This document shows, piece by piece, positions 45,164-56,699 of a stretch of 64,000 nucleotides of DNA. Position numbers and translations under genes: made by a program. The DNA is taken from assembly GCF_029873635.1 (NCBI RefSeq), contig NC_080420.1, forward strand, positions 28,821,032-28,885,031, in the 5' to 3' direction. Positions within the stretch are counted from its first letter, which is position 1. Each line of letters starts with the position of its first letter. The notes beneath the pieces were generated by a model. It did not search any database. It was not told where the DNA came from and saw only the letters and a list, made by a program, of their open reading frames with translations. Origin of the DNA: Malania oleifera (taxonomy: Eukaryota > Streptophyta > Magnoliopsida > Santalales > Ximeniaceae).

Positions 45164-46187
45164 ATGGCACCAAACAATGCTGAGAGGATCAGCGTGCTGG
45201 AAGCACAGGTTGAAGAGTCAACCAACACTATGGCCGCGGAGGTGGCCCAGATGAGAGAACTTGTTGATGAAGTGAGGGGATCACAAAAACATCAAGCAGG
45301 TTTGATAGGCGACTTGTCAGAGGACTTTCGCCACACTGTGGAAACTTTGCAAGCCCGGATGGCAGATCTGGATGCAAAGGTAAATGTGATGGTTCTTGCT
45401 ATGGGGAACTCCAACACTCCGGGAGTTAGCAAAACCAAGGTGCCAGAACCCAGGACGTATGGGGGTGCCCGAGATGCCAAGGAGTTAGAGAACTTCTTGT
45501 TTGATGTGGAGCAGTACTTTCGCGTTGTGAGGATGGCCTCAGAACAGGCAAAGGTGGATACTGCGACCATGTACTTGGTTGGTGATGCCAAACTGTGGTG
45601 GCGTACCAAGTACAGAGAAATTGAAAATGGAAACTGTGTGATTGATAGTTGGGCAGACTTGAGGAGAGAGCTCAAGGCCCAATTCTTTCCTGAGAACGTT
45701 GAGTATAATGCAAGGAGAAAACTGAGAGATCTCAAGCATACGGGGTCAATCAGTGACTATTGTGAAACAATTTTCTGCTTTAATGTTGGATATTCGGGAT
45801 ATGTCGGAGAAGGACAAGTTGTTCTATTTTCTAGAGGGGATGAAACCGTGGGCAAGAACTGAACTTCATAGGCAAAGGGTTCAAGACTTGTCAACTGCAC
45901 AAGCGGCTGCAGAACGCTTGACAGACTACGCTGGTGATGAGACCACTTCGTCCAAATGGTTTGGCGGAGAGGGAAACGGTGGAAAGTCTTTCAAGAATGG
46001 CAAACCCAAGAGTGGGGGAGCCGACCCTAATTCATCAACCTCACAGGAGCTTCGTCGTCTCGAGGGTTCAACACACCCAATGGAAAGGGGAAGAGTAAAA
46101 TTGAGTGTTTCTTGTGTCGAGGTCCTCATAGAGTTTTTGAGTGCCCTCACAAAGCATCACTTAATGCCTTACAGGCTTCCATTGTAG
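45164..46187 (+). pseudogene. gypsy gag with two compensating frameshifts
   Basis: The start ATG is taken at 45164 (MAPNNAERISVLEAQVEEST), in a good context after the PBS leader. The first 200 codons show a coiled-coil-like N terminus (heptads around 45180-45390) and the gag core (PRTYGGARDAKELENFLFDV, AKLWWRTKY, FPENVEYNARRKLRDLK). A 1 bp insertion at about 45762 moves the frame; the next 94 codons (FSALMLDIRDMSEKDKLFYF, AAAERLTDY) are in frame 3. A 1 bp deletion at about 46046 restores frame 2, and the zinc knuckle CFLCRGPHRVFEC follows at about 46107-46145. Because the second change undoes the first, Gag-Pol downstream is again in frame with the start. Confidence 0.85.
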
Positions 46188-48334
46188 AACAGGCAGTGGA
46201 AGACGATGGGGAAGAGGATGAAACCCCGAGGGTGGGTTCAGTGCGGTTAGTGAACGCATTGGAAAAGCAGGCCAAAATATCGAAAGTTACACGAGCAAAA
46301 GGGTTAATGTTTGTGGACTTGAGGATAAATGGGAAGAGTACTCGCGCTATGGTGGATACGGGAGCTACTCATAATTTTGTTTCGCAGTTGGAAGCAGGAA
46401 GACTCAACTTATCCTTAGAGAAGGATACAGGACGCGTGAAAGCAGTTAACTCTGTAGCCCAGCCTACTCTGGGAGTAGCCAAGCAAGTGGCTATAAAGCT
46501 TGGACAGTGGGAAGGTCATGCGAATTTCACAGCAGTTCCATTGGATGACTATCCAGTCATTCTAGGAACGGAGTTCCTAATGGGGACGAGGGCAGTGCTG
46601 ATGCCTTCGGCTGGTTCCCTGTGTCTGATGGGAGATCACTCGTGCATGGTGCAAGTCGTTGCAACGAAAGGAGACGAAGGGAAGTCCCTTTCAGCCATAC
46701 AACTCAATGAAGGATTGGGTCAGGGTGAGCAGACACGTCTAGCCACGGTGGTGGTAGACAAAGAAGTAGGCCAAGAGCTGGAGCCTACGACCATCCAAGC
46801 GGTGTTGGATGAGTATAAGGAGGTGTTGCCGGATAAGCTGCCTCAAAATTTGCCTTCACGACGGACTATGGAGCAAGAGATCAAGTTGTTATCAGGAGTG
46901 AAACCACCTGCTAAAAGGCCATGTTGGATTGCGCCTAGAGAGATAGTAGAGTTGGGGAAACAGCTTGATGAAGTGGAAGCGGGATGTGTTCGCCCTTCCA
47001 AAACACCGTTGGGAGCATCGGTGTCGTTTCAAAGGAAACATGAAGAGCATCTACGGAAGGTGTTCGACAGGCTGAAGGGAAACAGTCTGAATTTGAAGAA
47101 GGAGAATTTCTCTTTCGCTCGGCGGAGCAACAAATTCCTTGGTCAAGTCGTTGAACAAGGTCGTATCCGGAGGGGTATGGAGAAGGTAAGGAGGATTCAA
47201 GAACGGGAGATCCCCACAATAGTGAAGGAGTTGCGTTCCTTTCTTGGCCTTACTGGATACTGCAGGAAGTTCGTTAAGGGGTATTCGCGGAGAATGACTC
47301 CAATGACAGGACTACTGGGGAGGTATTATTGGCCGCACACGCGGGATGATGTGGTTGATTATACCAAAACTTGTCTCACTTGCCAACAAGACAAGGGGGA
47401 GCGGAAGAAGTATGGTACTTTCATGGCCGCACCAAAGTACTGTTCGGCAGAGGGGACGACACAATTGTTCCTTGTGACTATTGTGAGACATTGGGGTTTT
47501 CCCCAAGTTATTCTTTGTGACCAGGATTTAATGTTCACTGACAACTTCTTAACAGAGTTTTTCAGGATATTCAGGTCACACCTTGACATCTCTTCGAGCT
47601 ATCATCGACAGACAGACGAACAGATGAAGAGATTCAGAGAGCTACTAGATGAGTACTTGTGCCATTGTGTCAACGACAACCAGAAGGATGGCGTGCAACT
47701 ACTTGAGGTGGCTCCGTTCTGTGGCAACGCCCAAAGGCGCTCAACTACCAAAAAGAGCCCTTTTGAGCTTGTTACAGACCAGCTGCCGCTGTTACCTCAC
47801 ACAGTGGGCGAGCCGTACAGACGAAAGAGTCCCAGGGTGTACATCTTCACCAGCGAAGGGAGAAAGAATGCAGAGTTTGCCCAAGCCTATCTGGAGAAAG
47901 CTTCTAAGCAGATGAAGAAGTGGGCAGATCAGGAGAGAAAACCGCAATTTCATGTCAATTGCCTCAAGCCATTCAACGCCAACACCAACAACCTGAGCAG
48001 AAGTCAGTCAAACAGCGCAGAGTTGAAGACAGTGCAACCTGACAGACATGATGTTAAAGAGATCCTTGCAGACCGAAAGTTCATATCCTCAAGGAAGAAG
48101 CGGCAGAAGTTCCTAGTGAAGTGGAAGTGCCTTGATGACAAAGAAATCAGCTGGATTTCTGCGGAAGATATTCAACTGTTCGTGGACAAATTTGAAGTGT
48201 ACCTACCGCCGAAAGTCTACGAGGACGTCGACCGCATAAGTGGGGGAGAATGTCACGGGCTAAGCTTGTTCAGGGCATTATGCTTGCCTATGACCGCTTA
48301 TCTCGTGTGTTTGGGATGGGTTTCCATCATGTAA
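46112..48334 (+). CDS. internally deleted gypsy Pol polyprotein with chromodomain (740 open codons)
   Basis: An uninterrupted frame. Domains in order: zinc knuckle (residues 1-12); protease with VDTGATHNFVS (about 79-90) and YPVILGTEFL; RT start (YKEVLPDKLPQNLPSRRTME, GCVRPSKTPLGASVSF). It then jumps directly to the RT end (HEEHLRKVFDRLKGNSLNLK, SFLGLTGYCRKFVKGYSRRM), so IDYR and YxDD motifs are absent. RNase H is absent. Integrase resumes at YYWPHTRDDVVDYTKTCLTC and has ILCDQD (second Asp), but the first Asp is deleted and the expected QTE is QMK (catalytic Glu lost). A chromodomain (VKEILADRKFISSRKKRQKF, LVKWKCLDD) ends the protein. The frame runs past the polypurine tract (agtgggggagaa, 48239-48250) into the 3' LTR. 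All deletions keep frame. It cannot encode active RT or integrase. Confidence 0.85.
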   Translation: MCRGPHRVFECPHKASLNALQASIVEQAVEDDGEEDETPRVGSVRLVNALEKQAKISKVTRAKGLMFVDLRINGKSTRAMVDTGATHNFVSQLEAGRLNLSLEKDTGRVKAVNSVAQPTLGVAKQVAIKLGQWEGHANFTAVPLDDYPVILGTEFLMGTRAVLMPSAGSLCLMGDHSCMVQVVATKGDEGKSLSAIQLNEGLGQGEQTRLATVVVDKEVGQELEPTTIQAVLDEYKEVLPDKLPQNLPSRRTMEQEIKLLSGVKPPAKRPCWIAPREIVELGKQLDEVEAGCVRPSKTPLGASVSFQRKHEEHLRKVFDRLKGNSLNLKKENFSFARRSNKFLGQVVEQGRIRRGMEKVRRIQEREIPTIVKELRSFLGLTGYCRKFVKGYSRRMTPMTGLLGRYYWPHTRDDVVDYTKTCLTCQQDKGERKKYGTFMAAPKYCSAEGTTQLFLVTIVRHWGFPQVILCDQDLMFTDNFLTEFFRIFRSHLDISSSYHRQTDEQMKRFRELLDEYLCHCVNDNQKDGVQLLEVAPFCGNAQRRSTTKKSPFELVTDQLPLLPHTVGEPYRRKSPRVYIFTSEGRKNAEFAQAYLEKASKQMKKWADQERKPQFHVNCLKPFNANTNNLSRSQSNSAELKTVQPDRHDVKEILADRKFISSRKKRQKFLVKWKCLDDKEISWISAEDIQLFVDKFEVYLPPKVYEDVDRISGGECHGLSLFRALCLPMTAYLVCLGWVSIM

Positions 48335-48769
48335 ATACTAGTGTAGGGTTATTTTCTAGTATTTCTTTCATTGTAAGCCAAATAAGGCAGTAGACTCCTC
48401 GGTCACTTTGATGTTTCTTAGTGCTAGAGTGAGAATGGCCTAGAAAGCTCTTTAGGGGAGGGTGAGTGTTCATCAATCATTGTAAAACTCACTAGCAATT
48501 GTCAACGTGCTTAGCCTACTTGCCTCCCTCGCTAAGTACAACATGTCAACGGAGGATTTGTTAATGAATTACGTTTGCTTCAATATTTACTGCTTGGTTG
48601 CCACGACTTTCATGAATTGATTATTATTTCCGCTGCTATCTGATTGAATGTTAATGAAAGTGCTTCGTGGATGAATGTTGGTAAACAAAAGGCTGGCTAG
48701 TTAAGCAAGAGTGCTTTAGCTAGCGCCGCACGGCCCTTCACAACGGTGTGAAAAAGGCGGACCGTGACA
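48251..48769 (+). repeat. 3' LTR of the young gypsy element
   Basis: 519 bp. It differs from the 5' LTR by one missing base (gcagtagact for gcagtatgact) and two substitutions (tttcttag/tttcctag, cgtgga/cgtaga). Confidence 0.95.
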
Positions 48770-48774
48770 CACGG

Positions 48775-49690
48775 CCAGGAGAAGGGTATGTGGATTGGTG
48801 TCATGGTCGAGGAGATGGAGGTACTGTATAAGAATTAGACGGGAGGGTTGGTGGAACTCCTAGAGGGGGAGATGGAGATATGCTGCAAGTGGGCAAGTAT
48901 TCTGTTGTTTTATTTGAGTGATATGCTGATTGCTGGAAAAGTACTAACTAAGGTAAATCAGTCGAGGACTCTGTTGAAAAAGGAAGTTGACATTAAAGTA
49001 TTGGGTGCTGCCAAGAGCATTCTTGGGTTGGGGATTCGCAATGAGAAAACTGCACAGAGATCAAGATTGTCTCAGGGTGGCTGTGTGGAAAAAACTACAT
49101 GGAGATTGTGGTTATCTCAAGGTGATTTTTGGGATCAGGTGTTGGAAAGGTTTAGCATGGTTGATGTTTAATCGGTCATCGGTACACCGTTGGCGAATCT
49201 AAGTAAACAGTCTACCGCTCAATACTCAAGGACAGATGGTGAGGCTCGAGACGTGTCAAAAGGTTTCCTACGCTAGTACAGTTGGGTACTTCAACAGGCA
49301 ACAGAGGGATCCGTCAATTGTGACGGTTTGTGGATGGAGGCTACACAAGGAACTTGGGTGACAGGAGGCCTACGACAAGGTATGTTGTAGGAAGGCCTAA
49401 TTGATGGAAGTCCAAAGTACAGTCTCAGCTTGCGCTGGTTACAGCTGGATCGGAGTTCTTGGCAAAGGCTGAGGCTACCAAGGTGGCATTGTGGTTCAGA
49501 GGATCGTTCGAGGAGCTAGATGTTCAAAAGGTGGAGTTCCTGTTACCACAATCAAGTTCAAGCATGGCTTGGACTTGGTGTATGTCTCCTGCTAAATGGG
49601 AAACAAGCCCAATCTACGGTCCCGGGTAGAGCAGCAGGTATGCTTTCAACTATTTTTCTCCTAAGTGGTGAATATTCGCCAAGGTGGAGA
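48775..49690 (+). pseudogene. copia RT and RNase H remnant
   Basis: The continuation of the outer copia element after the nested insertion. Recognisable: YLSDMLIAGK, the decayed YVDD box with Ser for Val (L-S-D-M rather than V-D-D-M), then LLKKEVDIKVLGAAKSILGL and GIRNEK (RT thumb). Fragments of RNase H (VIGTPLANLSK, RTDGEARD) follow in several frames with stops. The upstream half of RT is missing. A purine-rich tract (ccaaggtggagatt) precedes the 3' LTR. Confidence 0.75.
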
Positions 49691-49691
49691 T

Positions 49692-50210
49692 TGTTGGGGA
49701 TGTAGCTCATATTTTGAGTGGATACATGTAACAAGAAAGCATAATGAAGCATTGAACAAAGCAGACTGTAGGGAATTCCTTTCTACCTGAAACCGTCGAC
49801 GGTTTGGTTTGACGCAAACATGGAAACTCGTATCGCAGACATGTAGATTGGGAAGATACGAGGGATTTACCTCTAGTTTTACCCTAGAGCCTCTTGTGCA
49901 CATGGGGTTGGTATAAATACATGTTCATGTAACCCTGATTGTAAGCTTGAAAAATCATATAGTGAAAACCGGCCATTGCTCCCATGGACGTAGGCAAACC
50001 TTGCCGAACCACGTAAATCTTGTGTCTTTTGTCTATTGTTCTTCAATTACTACGTGTGCGCATGTGATTCATGCTTACTTGATTCATATATTCACTATTG
50101 TGTGTTTGCATCGATTGTTCCGATTCAATCCGAGTGATCCAGATTGGTTCCGGAATGGTTCCAAATTGGTTTGGGTTGCGCGTGCTTCCGCTGCGTGTTC
50201 AACTCCAACA
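49692..50210 (+). repeat. 3' LTR of the copia element
   Basis: 519 bp, tgttggggatgtagc to caactccaaca, followed by the target duplication cctct. Confidence 0.92.
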
Positions 50211-50215
50211 CCTCT

Positions 50216-52480
50216 GTATACCAACAAGAAAAACAACAAAACCAAGCCTTTAGTCCCACTACATGGGGTCGGCTACAAAAATCCTTCTCTACCGATTTAT
50301 GCGATCATGGACAATTTCTTTCGACAAATTCAACACTATTAAGTCCTTACTCATTATCTCATTCCAAGTTATTTTAGGTCTACCCCTTCTACTACCTCTC
50401 ACGGTAGCTCACTCACTCTTCCTCACTAGTGCACTATATGGCCTACGTTACAAGTGCTCAAACTATCTGAGTCATCCCTCCCTTGTCTTATCTTCTATAA
50501 GAGATACGCCTAACTTAATGCGAATATGTTCATTTCTTAATTTGTCTTTCAATGCTACACCAGTCCATCTAAGCATTCTCATTTCGGCAACTTTTACTTT
50601 TTTGATATGTTATTTTTAATTCGCCAAACATTCTGATCAATATAACATAGCTGGTCTTACAGTAGTTCTATAAAACTTCCCTTTTAATTTTAAGGGTATT
50701 CTAAGATCACAAAGCACAGTTGAAGCACTTCACCATTTTAACCGACCTGCTTTACCTCTATGCATTACATCCTCTTCAATTTCTCCTTCAACTTGCATAA
50801 CAGATCCAAGGTATTGAAATCTACTAGTGCTATCTATTTCTTCATCATCAAGTTCAACTTTATCGCCAATATTCCTCCTATTACTGAAATAGCTTCTGTA
50901 GTGGATCTCCCAGGCATAAAACCAAATTGATTTTCTGAGACCTTCGTTTCTAGCCTTAATCTTTGTTCAACTACCCTTTCCCACAATTTCATCGTATGAC
51001 TCATAAGTTTAATTCCACAATAGTTATTATAATTTTGAATATCTCCTCTATTTTTGTATATAGGTATTAAAGGGCTCTTCCTCCATTCATCTAGCATTTT
51101 CTTAGTTTTTATAATTGTGTTAAATAAATTAGTTAACCATATAATTTCATTATTACCTAAGCATTTCCCAACTTCAATTGGGATGTTATCTGATCCTATA
51201 GTTTTTTCCATTTTTCATCTTTTCTAGAGCAAACTTAATTTTGTTAACTCTAATCATGCGAATAAGTCTCATAATTTTAGTTTTTCCCTCATTTGTCAAT
51301 TCTAAGTTTAAGTCTTCTATTTGGTTTTCATTAGATCGTTTACTAAAGTAACTTCACCTTCTTTCTTTTATGTCTTCTTCCTTAACCAAGACAATATCAT
51401 CCTCACTATTTATACATTTTACATTACCTAAGTCCTTACTTCTTCTTTCTCTAACTCTAGCAAGTTTAAATATATCTCTTTCCCTTTCTTTTGTATCTAA
51501 TTTATCATACAAATTATTTAATGATCCTATGTCTAGCTTCATTAATGGCCTTTTTGCATCTTTTCTCACCTCTTTATACTTTTCAAAGTTATCTATGTTC
51601 TACATTTTTGCTATGTTTTATACCAAATTCTTTTTATCTTTACAGCTCTTTTGGAAATCTTGATCCTACCACCAACTTTCTTTACTATTCCAAAATCTTC
51701 CGCTTGATTCACCTAAAATCTTTTGTTGTTTTTAATAGAGCTAGCTATCCTACTCCAAAATGTGTTTGCATCCACACCATTCTCTATAGTCCAATCACTA
51801 TCTTTGATCATTTTATCTTTAAATTTTACTATATTTTCTCCCTTCAGGTTCCACCATCTAGTTCTCTTACACTAGTTTATTTTATCATTTCTCTTCCATT
51901 TTTTAATACATATATTTAACAATAAAACTTTATGTTATTTGGTTAAGCTTTCACCTAGGATAACTTTACAATCTTTACATGACAAACGATCCACCCTCCT
52001 AGTTAAGAAAAAATCTATTTTACTTTTATTTTGTCCACTTTTGAAGGTTATTAAGTGTTCTTCTCTCTTCTCAAAGCAAGTATTCATTATAATAAAATCA
52101 TATAGGGAAGTCTAAGATCATCTCCCCAGGCTCATTTTTGCCTCCATATCCATATCATATCCATATCCACCACACATCCTCTCATAAATTTCATTATCCC
52201 TTCCAATGTGTCCATTCAAATATGCTCCTATGAATATTTTCTCAGTTCCTAATATGACTTGTATAATAGTATCCATATCTTCCCAAAATTGTCTCTTAAG
52301 ATTTTCTGCTAAGCCTACGTAAGGAGCATAAGCTCTAATGATATTTATTATCTCTTGGTCTAAGACCATCTAGATTTTTATAATTCTAATTTTGTAATTT
52401 TTGAAGGCACATTATATTAATTTTTCTTCTAATCATTGTGTCCACAATTTCTATACTTTTACCCTTTGTATACCAATGCT
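50216..52480 (-). pseudogene. decayed RTE-clade LINE
   Basis: Read on the minus strand from 52480. Endonuclease start: KSIEIVDTMIRRKINIMCLQ. After a deletion: IINIIRAYAPYVGLAENLKR, FIGAYLNGHIGRDN, ERMCGGYGYD. Then the linker (TRWWNLKG, VNQAED near 51880-51700) and RT: GSDNIPIEVGKCLG, YKNRGDIQNYNNYCGIKLMS, HTMKLWERVVEQRLR, SENQFGFMPGRSTTEAI. The palm with the catalytic YADD is missing after KNLM near 50840; C-terminal pieces (VWRIKNN, GLV*H) follow. The 3' end carries the terminal segment agtcccactacatggggtcg (plus strand, about 50252-50271), typical for these plant LINEs, and a TTG-rich tail near 50217-50240. The plus-strand frames here are antisense shadows. Many stops; inactive. Confidence 0.85.
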
Positions 52481-52611
52481 TCAAAAATTTTGCACGCATA
52501 GATATGTAATAATACATGAATGTGCTGCTCAAATTTATGTAATTGAAAATATCTACTCCAATCCCAACAGCTTTATAGTCCCTTTCCGAAGTGGTGAACA
52601 TAAAATTCCAA

Positions 52612-52740
52612 TATTTTTTTTTTTTTGATAAGTAATATTTTTTGATATCAAAATGAACACCAAATACACAAGGAGTGTACATGGGTAAACAAATCAAAAA
52701 CAAAAATTACAAGTATAGATTGGTGTGGTAAAATAAAACA
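52612..52740 (-). mobile_element. L1 LINE 3' end fragment with poly(A)
   Basis: A plus-strand run of T (52612-52625) followed by gataagtaatatt and acaccaaatacacaaggag reads on the minus strand as the end of a plant L1 3' UTR with its poly(A) tail. It may be the tail of the larger L1 to the right or a separate truncated copy. Confidence 0.6.
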
Positions 52741-53519
52741 TAAAATGTTGTAGAACTAGAGGTGTTCATCAATCCATTCAACCTACCTAAGTCAACCCAC
52801 CCGATTAGTTGCTAGTTTTGGAGTATGCCCAATAGCTATTTTAAGCATACCGACTTTTCAGTTCTTCTAGAGGGTCCAGACAGTCACTCACATCTAACCA
52901 AACCAAACCGAGATGCCAAAAGAATAAATAATACCTAATTTATGAAACTCTTGGTCAGCCCCAAAGTTTCATATCAGTTTTGATGATAGCAAAACATTGC
53001 ACAAGTACTAAGCTTTGTACCTTCATGTTGCCATTAAAGATGGCATTGAAAGCACATGCAACATGCAGTTGAGGTTTCCTTGCATATTTGAGGCTTCTAA
53101 TTCAACTAAATCATGGACCATGGTCGGTTAAAGTTGATTTAGAAGTTGGTCAAACTGAGCAAGCTCAGTGATAAGAGACATCTCGTTCTATGTTTTGGAT
53201 GAAAATTTATATAAAAGGTGAATACAGTTATACAGTTAAAAAAGTACATTCAAGCAAGTTCAAACAATTTTATGTTTCTCCAATTCTTACATATTTTAAA
53301 CTGGAAAGGAATTGGCTTTACATTTTTTCACATAAATGAAGAGCATGTCTTGGTCAATCATTCATATTTTGCTAATCTTTTCTGGCCATACAATTATCAA
53401 GGCATTGCTAGGAAAGGAACAATTTGCAAATCACATCATTAGTAATTCACAATTATGAAAAATGTAGATTTTGGGTTTACAAAATGTTCGTTTACATAAA
53501 GGATAAACAAACTAAAACA
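52741..53519. other. no gene recognised
   Basis: AT-rich sequence between LINE fragments. No coding sequence, RNA gene or terminal inverted repeat is recognised. Confidence 0.5.
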
Positions 53520-55560
53520 AGTGAAAAAAAAAATTCTATCTGCAACACTAGGCAAAAGAATTCAACAGAATTCATTTATAATGATATCCACTCCAAGTAG
53601 TATCATTAGATTTTTAGATGAATTGAAAAAAAAAATGGATAAAAAAAGAATGCTTACATATAGAGGAGAGAATATACACGGAAAAGAAGAAATACTCCTA
53701 AAAAGCATCAAACAAAAGAAAATAAAACAAATACAAGACATCCAGCTCCTAGCGCCACCAAATCTCACTGAAGATCAGAAAAACCAAAGCTCCCAAAACA
53801 TCGAAAAGCCATAATGATACAAAAACAGCCATCTAGTCCCACATCAAATCAGTAGATCAGTAGACAAAAAACAACGATCATGGAACATGAGAGCATTTGT
53901 CAGTCCATATCACTCACAAGGTAGTCAAAACTGCAAACTGCCATAATATGCTAGCTTCCTTTTTCCTATCTAAGAGCAGTCAAAGGAAAAAAGAGCCTCT
54001 AAAGGATTAGGACCCACTACTCACCAGATAACCCCAAAAGCTTGTTCCATAGACTCCAGACACCAGCACAATAAAGAAATCAATGAATGAAAGTCTCGCT
54101 ACTAGCAGAGCACATTACAACAACAATGACAACATCAGGAGACAAAGCCTAGAGAGGCATTCTAATTTGCAACATATTGTCCGTGTTAACACAATTAATC
54201 ACCATCCACGCAAAAGCTTCAACCTTAGGACAGGGCCTTAGCTTCCCCAGAAAAATAAAAGCAAAAGGGAAGGACTTTTAAGGGATGAGCCAAGCAAGAG
54301 AGCTCTCCAGAATCTTCCAAGGTCTGAATCCTACCATCCCCTCCATTAGAAGGGCTGAAAAGAATCCAACAAATGAAGGTAAGAAAGCTCTGCAGCTCCC
54401 CGCCCACAATTATTAAGATTCCTAGGAAAATGAAAATTACAGGAAACACAGCCCCCTGTCGGTAATTACAAATAAGAAATTGGAGCATGCAGACTCAAAG
54501 TAATGCAAGACAAAGGAAACACATCACAAAAGCAATTATCTCCATCTTCTAGCCAAAGATCTTCCCATAAACAGACAGAAGAACCATCCCCTGATTTACG
54601 TTCTGTATGAGGAAATGAAGGAGGTGATATCTGCAAGACAAATTTCCAAGGATTCTTGTGACAAACTCTATTTCAATTAGTAGCATCCCAACCAATTGTA
54701 AGCAAACCAAATTTGCTCTTCATAACATTGCGCTAAAGAGAATTTGTTTCCAAAGGGGAACGCCATGACCACAAACGCACAGAACAATGTTTTTAGACAC
54801 CAAATTCCCAAGACCCAAGTCCCCCCTTGATCCTACTCCTACAAACAACCTCCCAACTCACAAAATGACCTCCTGCCCCAAACCAAAGGAACTTAAGATC
54901 CTCTCAAATCTATCTGCCACGATAGTACTACCCCTCAAGGGAAAAGAGCACCCTTCCAACCACCTAGACAGACACCTTAGCAATAACTGAATCCCAAAAC
55001 CAAACTGAGCAACATTTCCAACCCAATGGAACTTGTACGTAATTCAAAGGCCACTGGAAAAATATAACACACCCATATGACGAGACGCAAAGCTAGAACC
55101 ACATCAGGACTCATGCTAATAGCAGCTAAAACATATTTATCCAAATTAAGTTTAACCTCAACAGTACCTCAAAAATCAACAGGACGGTAAGGATATTAGA
55201 AAAACAAGACAATCATCAGCAACAGGAAAAGCAAAACTATACTCCATTTCCCACAGAAAAATCCTGAATTATGCCCATATCCACTGCGTTGTCAATCATC
55301 TTACTCATAACATCAGCAACAACAACAAAGAGAAAAAGAGGCAACAGAACCCAGCCCTAGGCACTCCATCGACAACTACTAAAAGATAAGCATGCAAAAG
55401 ACAACCACTAATCACTCCCTGAAACTCAATTTGAAACCTTCCTATCTAAAAGTCTATCCAAAAATGTCAACTCACCCTACAGTAAGCCTCATAAAGAATC
55501 TAACTTAAAAACTAGACCCTGCTTCTTGCTCCTCTTAATATGATGATTCCAAGCATAGTG
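53520..55560 (-). pseudogene. decayed L1 LINE, 3' half (RT end and zf-RVT)
   Basis: Minus-strand pieces in order: LPLFLFVVADVMSKMIDNAV and MGIIQDFSVGNGV (RT palm after the SPFLF motif, about 55360-55240); a decayed FADD area (FCFSCC**LSCFSN); then, around 54230-53930, the zf-RVT region PKVEAFAWMVINCVNTDNML, QIRMPL*ALSPDVV, FIHWFLYCAGVWSLWNKLLG, LWQFAVLTTL. Stops are frequent. It continues the L1 whose 5' half lies at 57396-59000. Confidence 0.75.
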
Positions 55561-56699
55561 CAAGTGAATTCGTTTATTTTGGAGGCAATTTTTCAAATGG
55601 ATTTCCAAGAATGCACCTTGCAGCTGGATATCTTCATGATGAAGATACTCACAAGGAAGATATGTTGATAATATTTTTGTCCAATCACAAGCTCGTAATA
55701 AAATTGGATGGGATCAGAATGTATGTGCAAATGGCCATATTAGCCAGGCAAAAGTGTGCATTAGTGAAAATATCAAAAAGTTGTTCGAAATCTTGAAGGA
55801 TTTGGTTCTTTGACTTCTTAACCAACCAAAAATATTTTGGTCAAATTTGGAAAGTTCTTCGCAGATTTAAGATGGATTAAACAGAAATATTCAAGGGTAG
55901 AATTCTTCCAAAAAATACACAATGCCAGGAGATTGAATGAAGCTTCAACTGGAAACTGTTTTTGAAGATATTAATTTGAAGATTGAAGTAGCTGATGGAC
56001 CAAACTGCTAAGGATTTTTGACAGCCACAAAGTTCAAATATTGAACCTTCTAATGACTATTCCTGAAGATTATTAATCGGATGAATATTACATACAATGT
56101 TAAATAAACTTTGAGAAAAGATAATAGTGCATTGCAGTTAAGCAAGTCCATTACGGTGCTAAGTCTCGTTCATCAATTGTAATTCCACTTTGAGGTTTTT
56201 ACTTGACATTGGACACTAGTCTACCTGCTGAATTGTTTCAGTAATTTGTGTGTGTGAACCTTTGTACTTAGATGAGAGACCAAATGGGGAACATAGCAAT
56301 GTTATGGCAAGGATGGAGGAGCCTTGTTGATCAAGATTAGTGTTCCTCAATGGTTCGTGGGGCAACTAGATGCTGGAGTGGTCTTTGCTATTAAAACAAA
56401 GGTCATGAAATTAGTGAATTCTCAAGAAAGTACCTTAAGAAGTGAACATAAGTGCCAAGTTTGGCCCCAAAGTTCCTCATTCAAGGCTTGCCTCATGTCA
56501 AGGAACGCTTAAAAAGCCTTGGGGCTCAGTTTAAAATACTAAAATCCCAAAAAGGCCAATGCATTACATACAGAGGCTTACGCCATGGCACGAAAGATGT
56601 GCCTTTGGAACCTTCTTAGTTGAGGAGTACGTACTTTGGGTGTGTGAATCTTAAGTTAGAATTAGCTAGAAAATTTAACTATGCCTATATGAAAGCATG

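Larger units (their letters stand above)
44535..48769 (+). mobile_element. young non-autonomous chromodomain gypsy element nested in copia
   Basis: 4235 bp with TSD cacgg (44530-44534, 48770-48774). LTRs of 520 and 519 bp differ by only two substitutions and one 1 bp indel, so the insertion is recent. It contains gag, protease, partial RT, partial integrase and a chromodomain, but lacks the RT core, RNase H and the first part of the integrase core. A full element of this type is usually 5 kb or more, so this is a deletion derivative that was presumably moved by enzymes of a complete relative. Confidence 0.93.
41861..50210 (+). mobile_element. old Ty1/copia retrotransposon with a nested gypsy element
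   Basis: TSD cctct on both sides (41856-41860, 50211-50215). LTRs at 41861-42413 and 49692-50210; PBS tggtatcagaga at about 42417. Order gag, protease, integrase remnant, then RT and RNase H remnants is that of Ty1/copia. The LTRs differ by substitutions and by about 30 bp of indels, for example an extra cggtttgg-containing segment in the 5' LTR near 41960-41995. The element is therefore old. A young gypsy element sits at 44535-48769 inside it. Confidence 0.9.

Noticed and set aside
50263..51919. Several plus-strand frames of 75-142 codons
   Set aside because: They are antisense to the minus-strand RTE LINE, whose RT and endonuclease motifs are clear.
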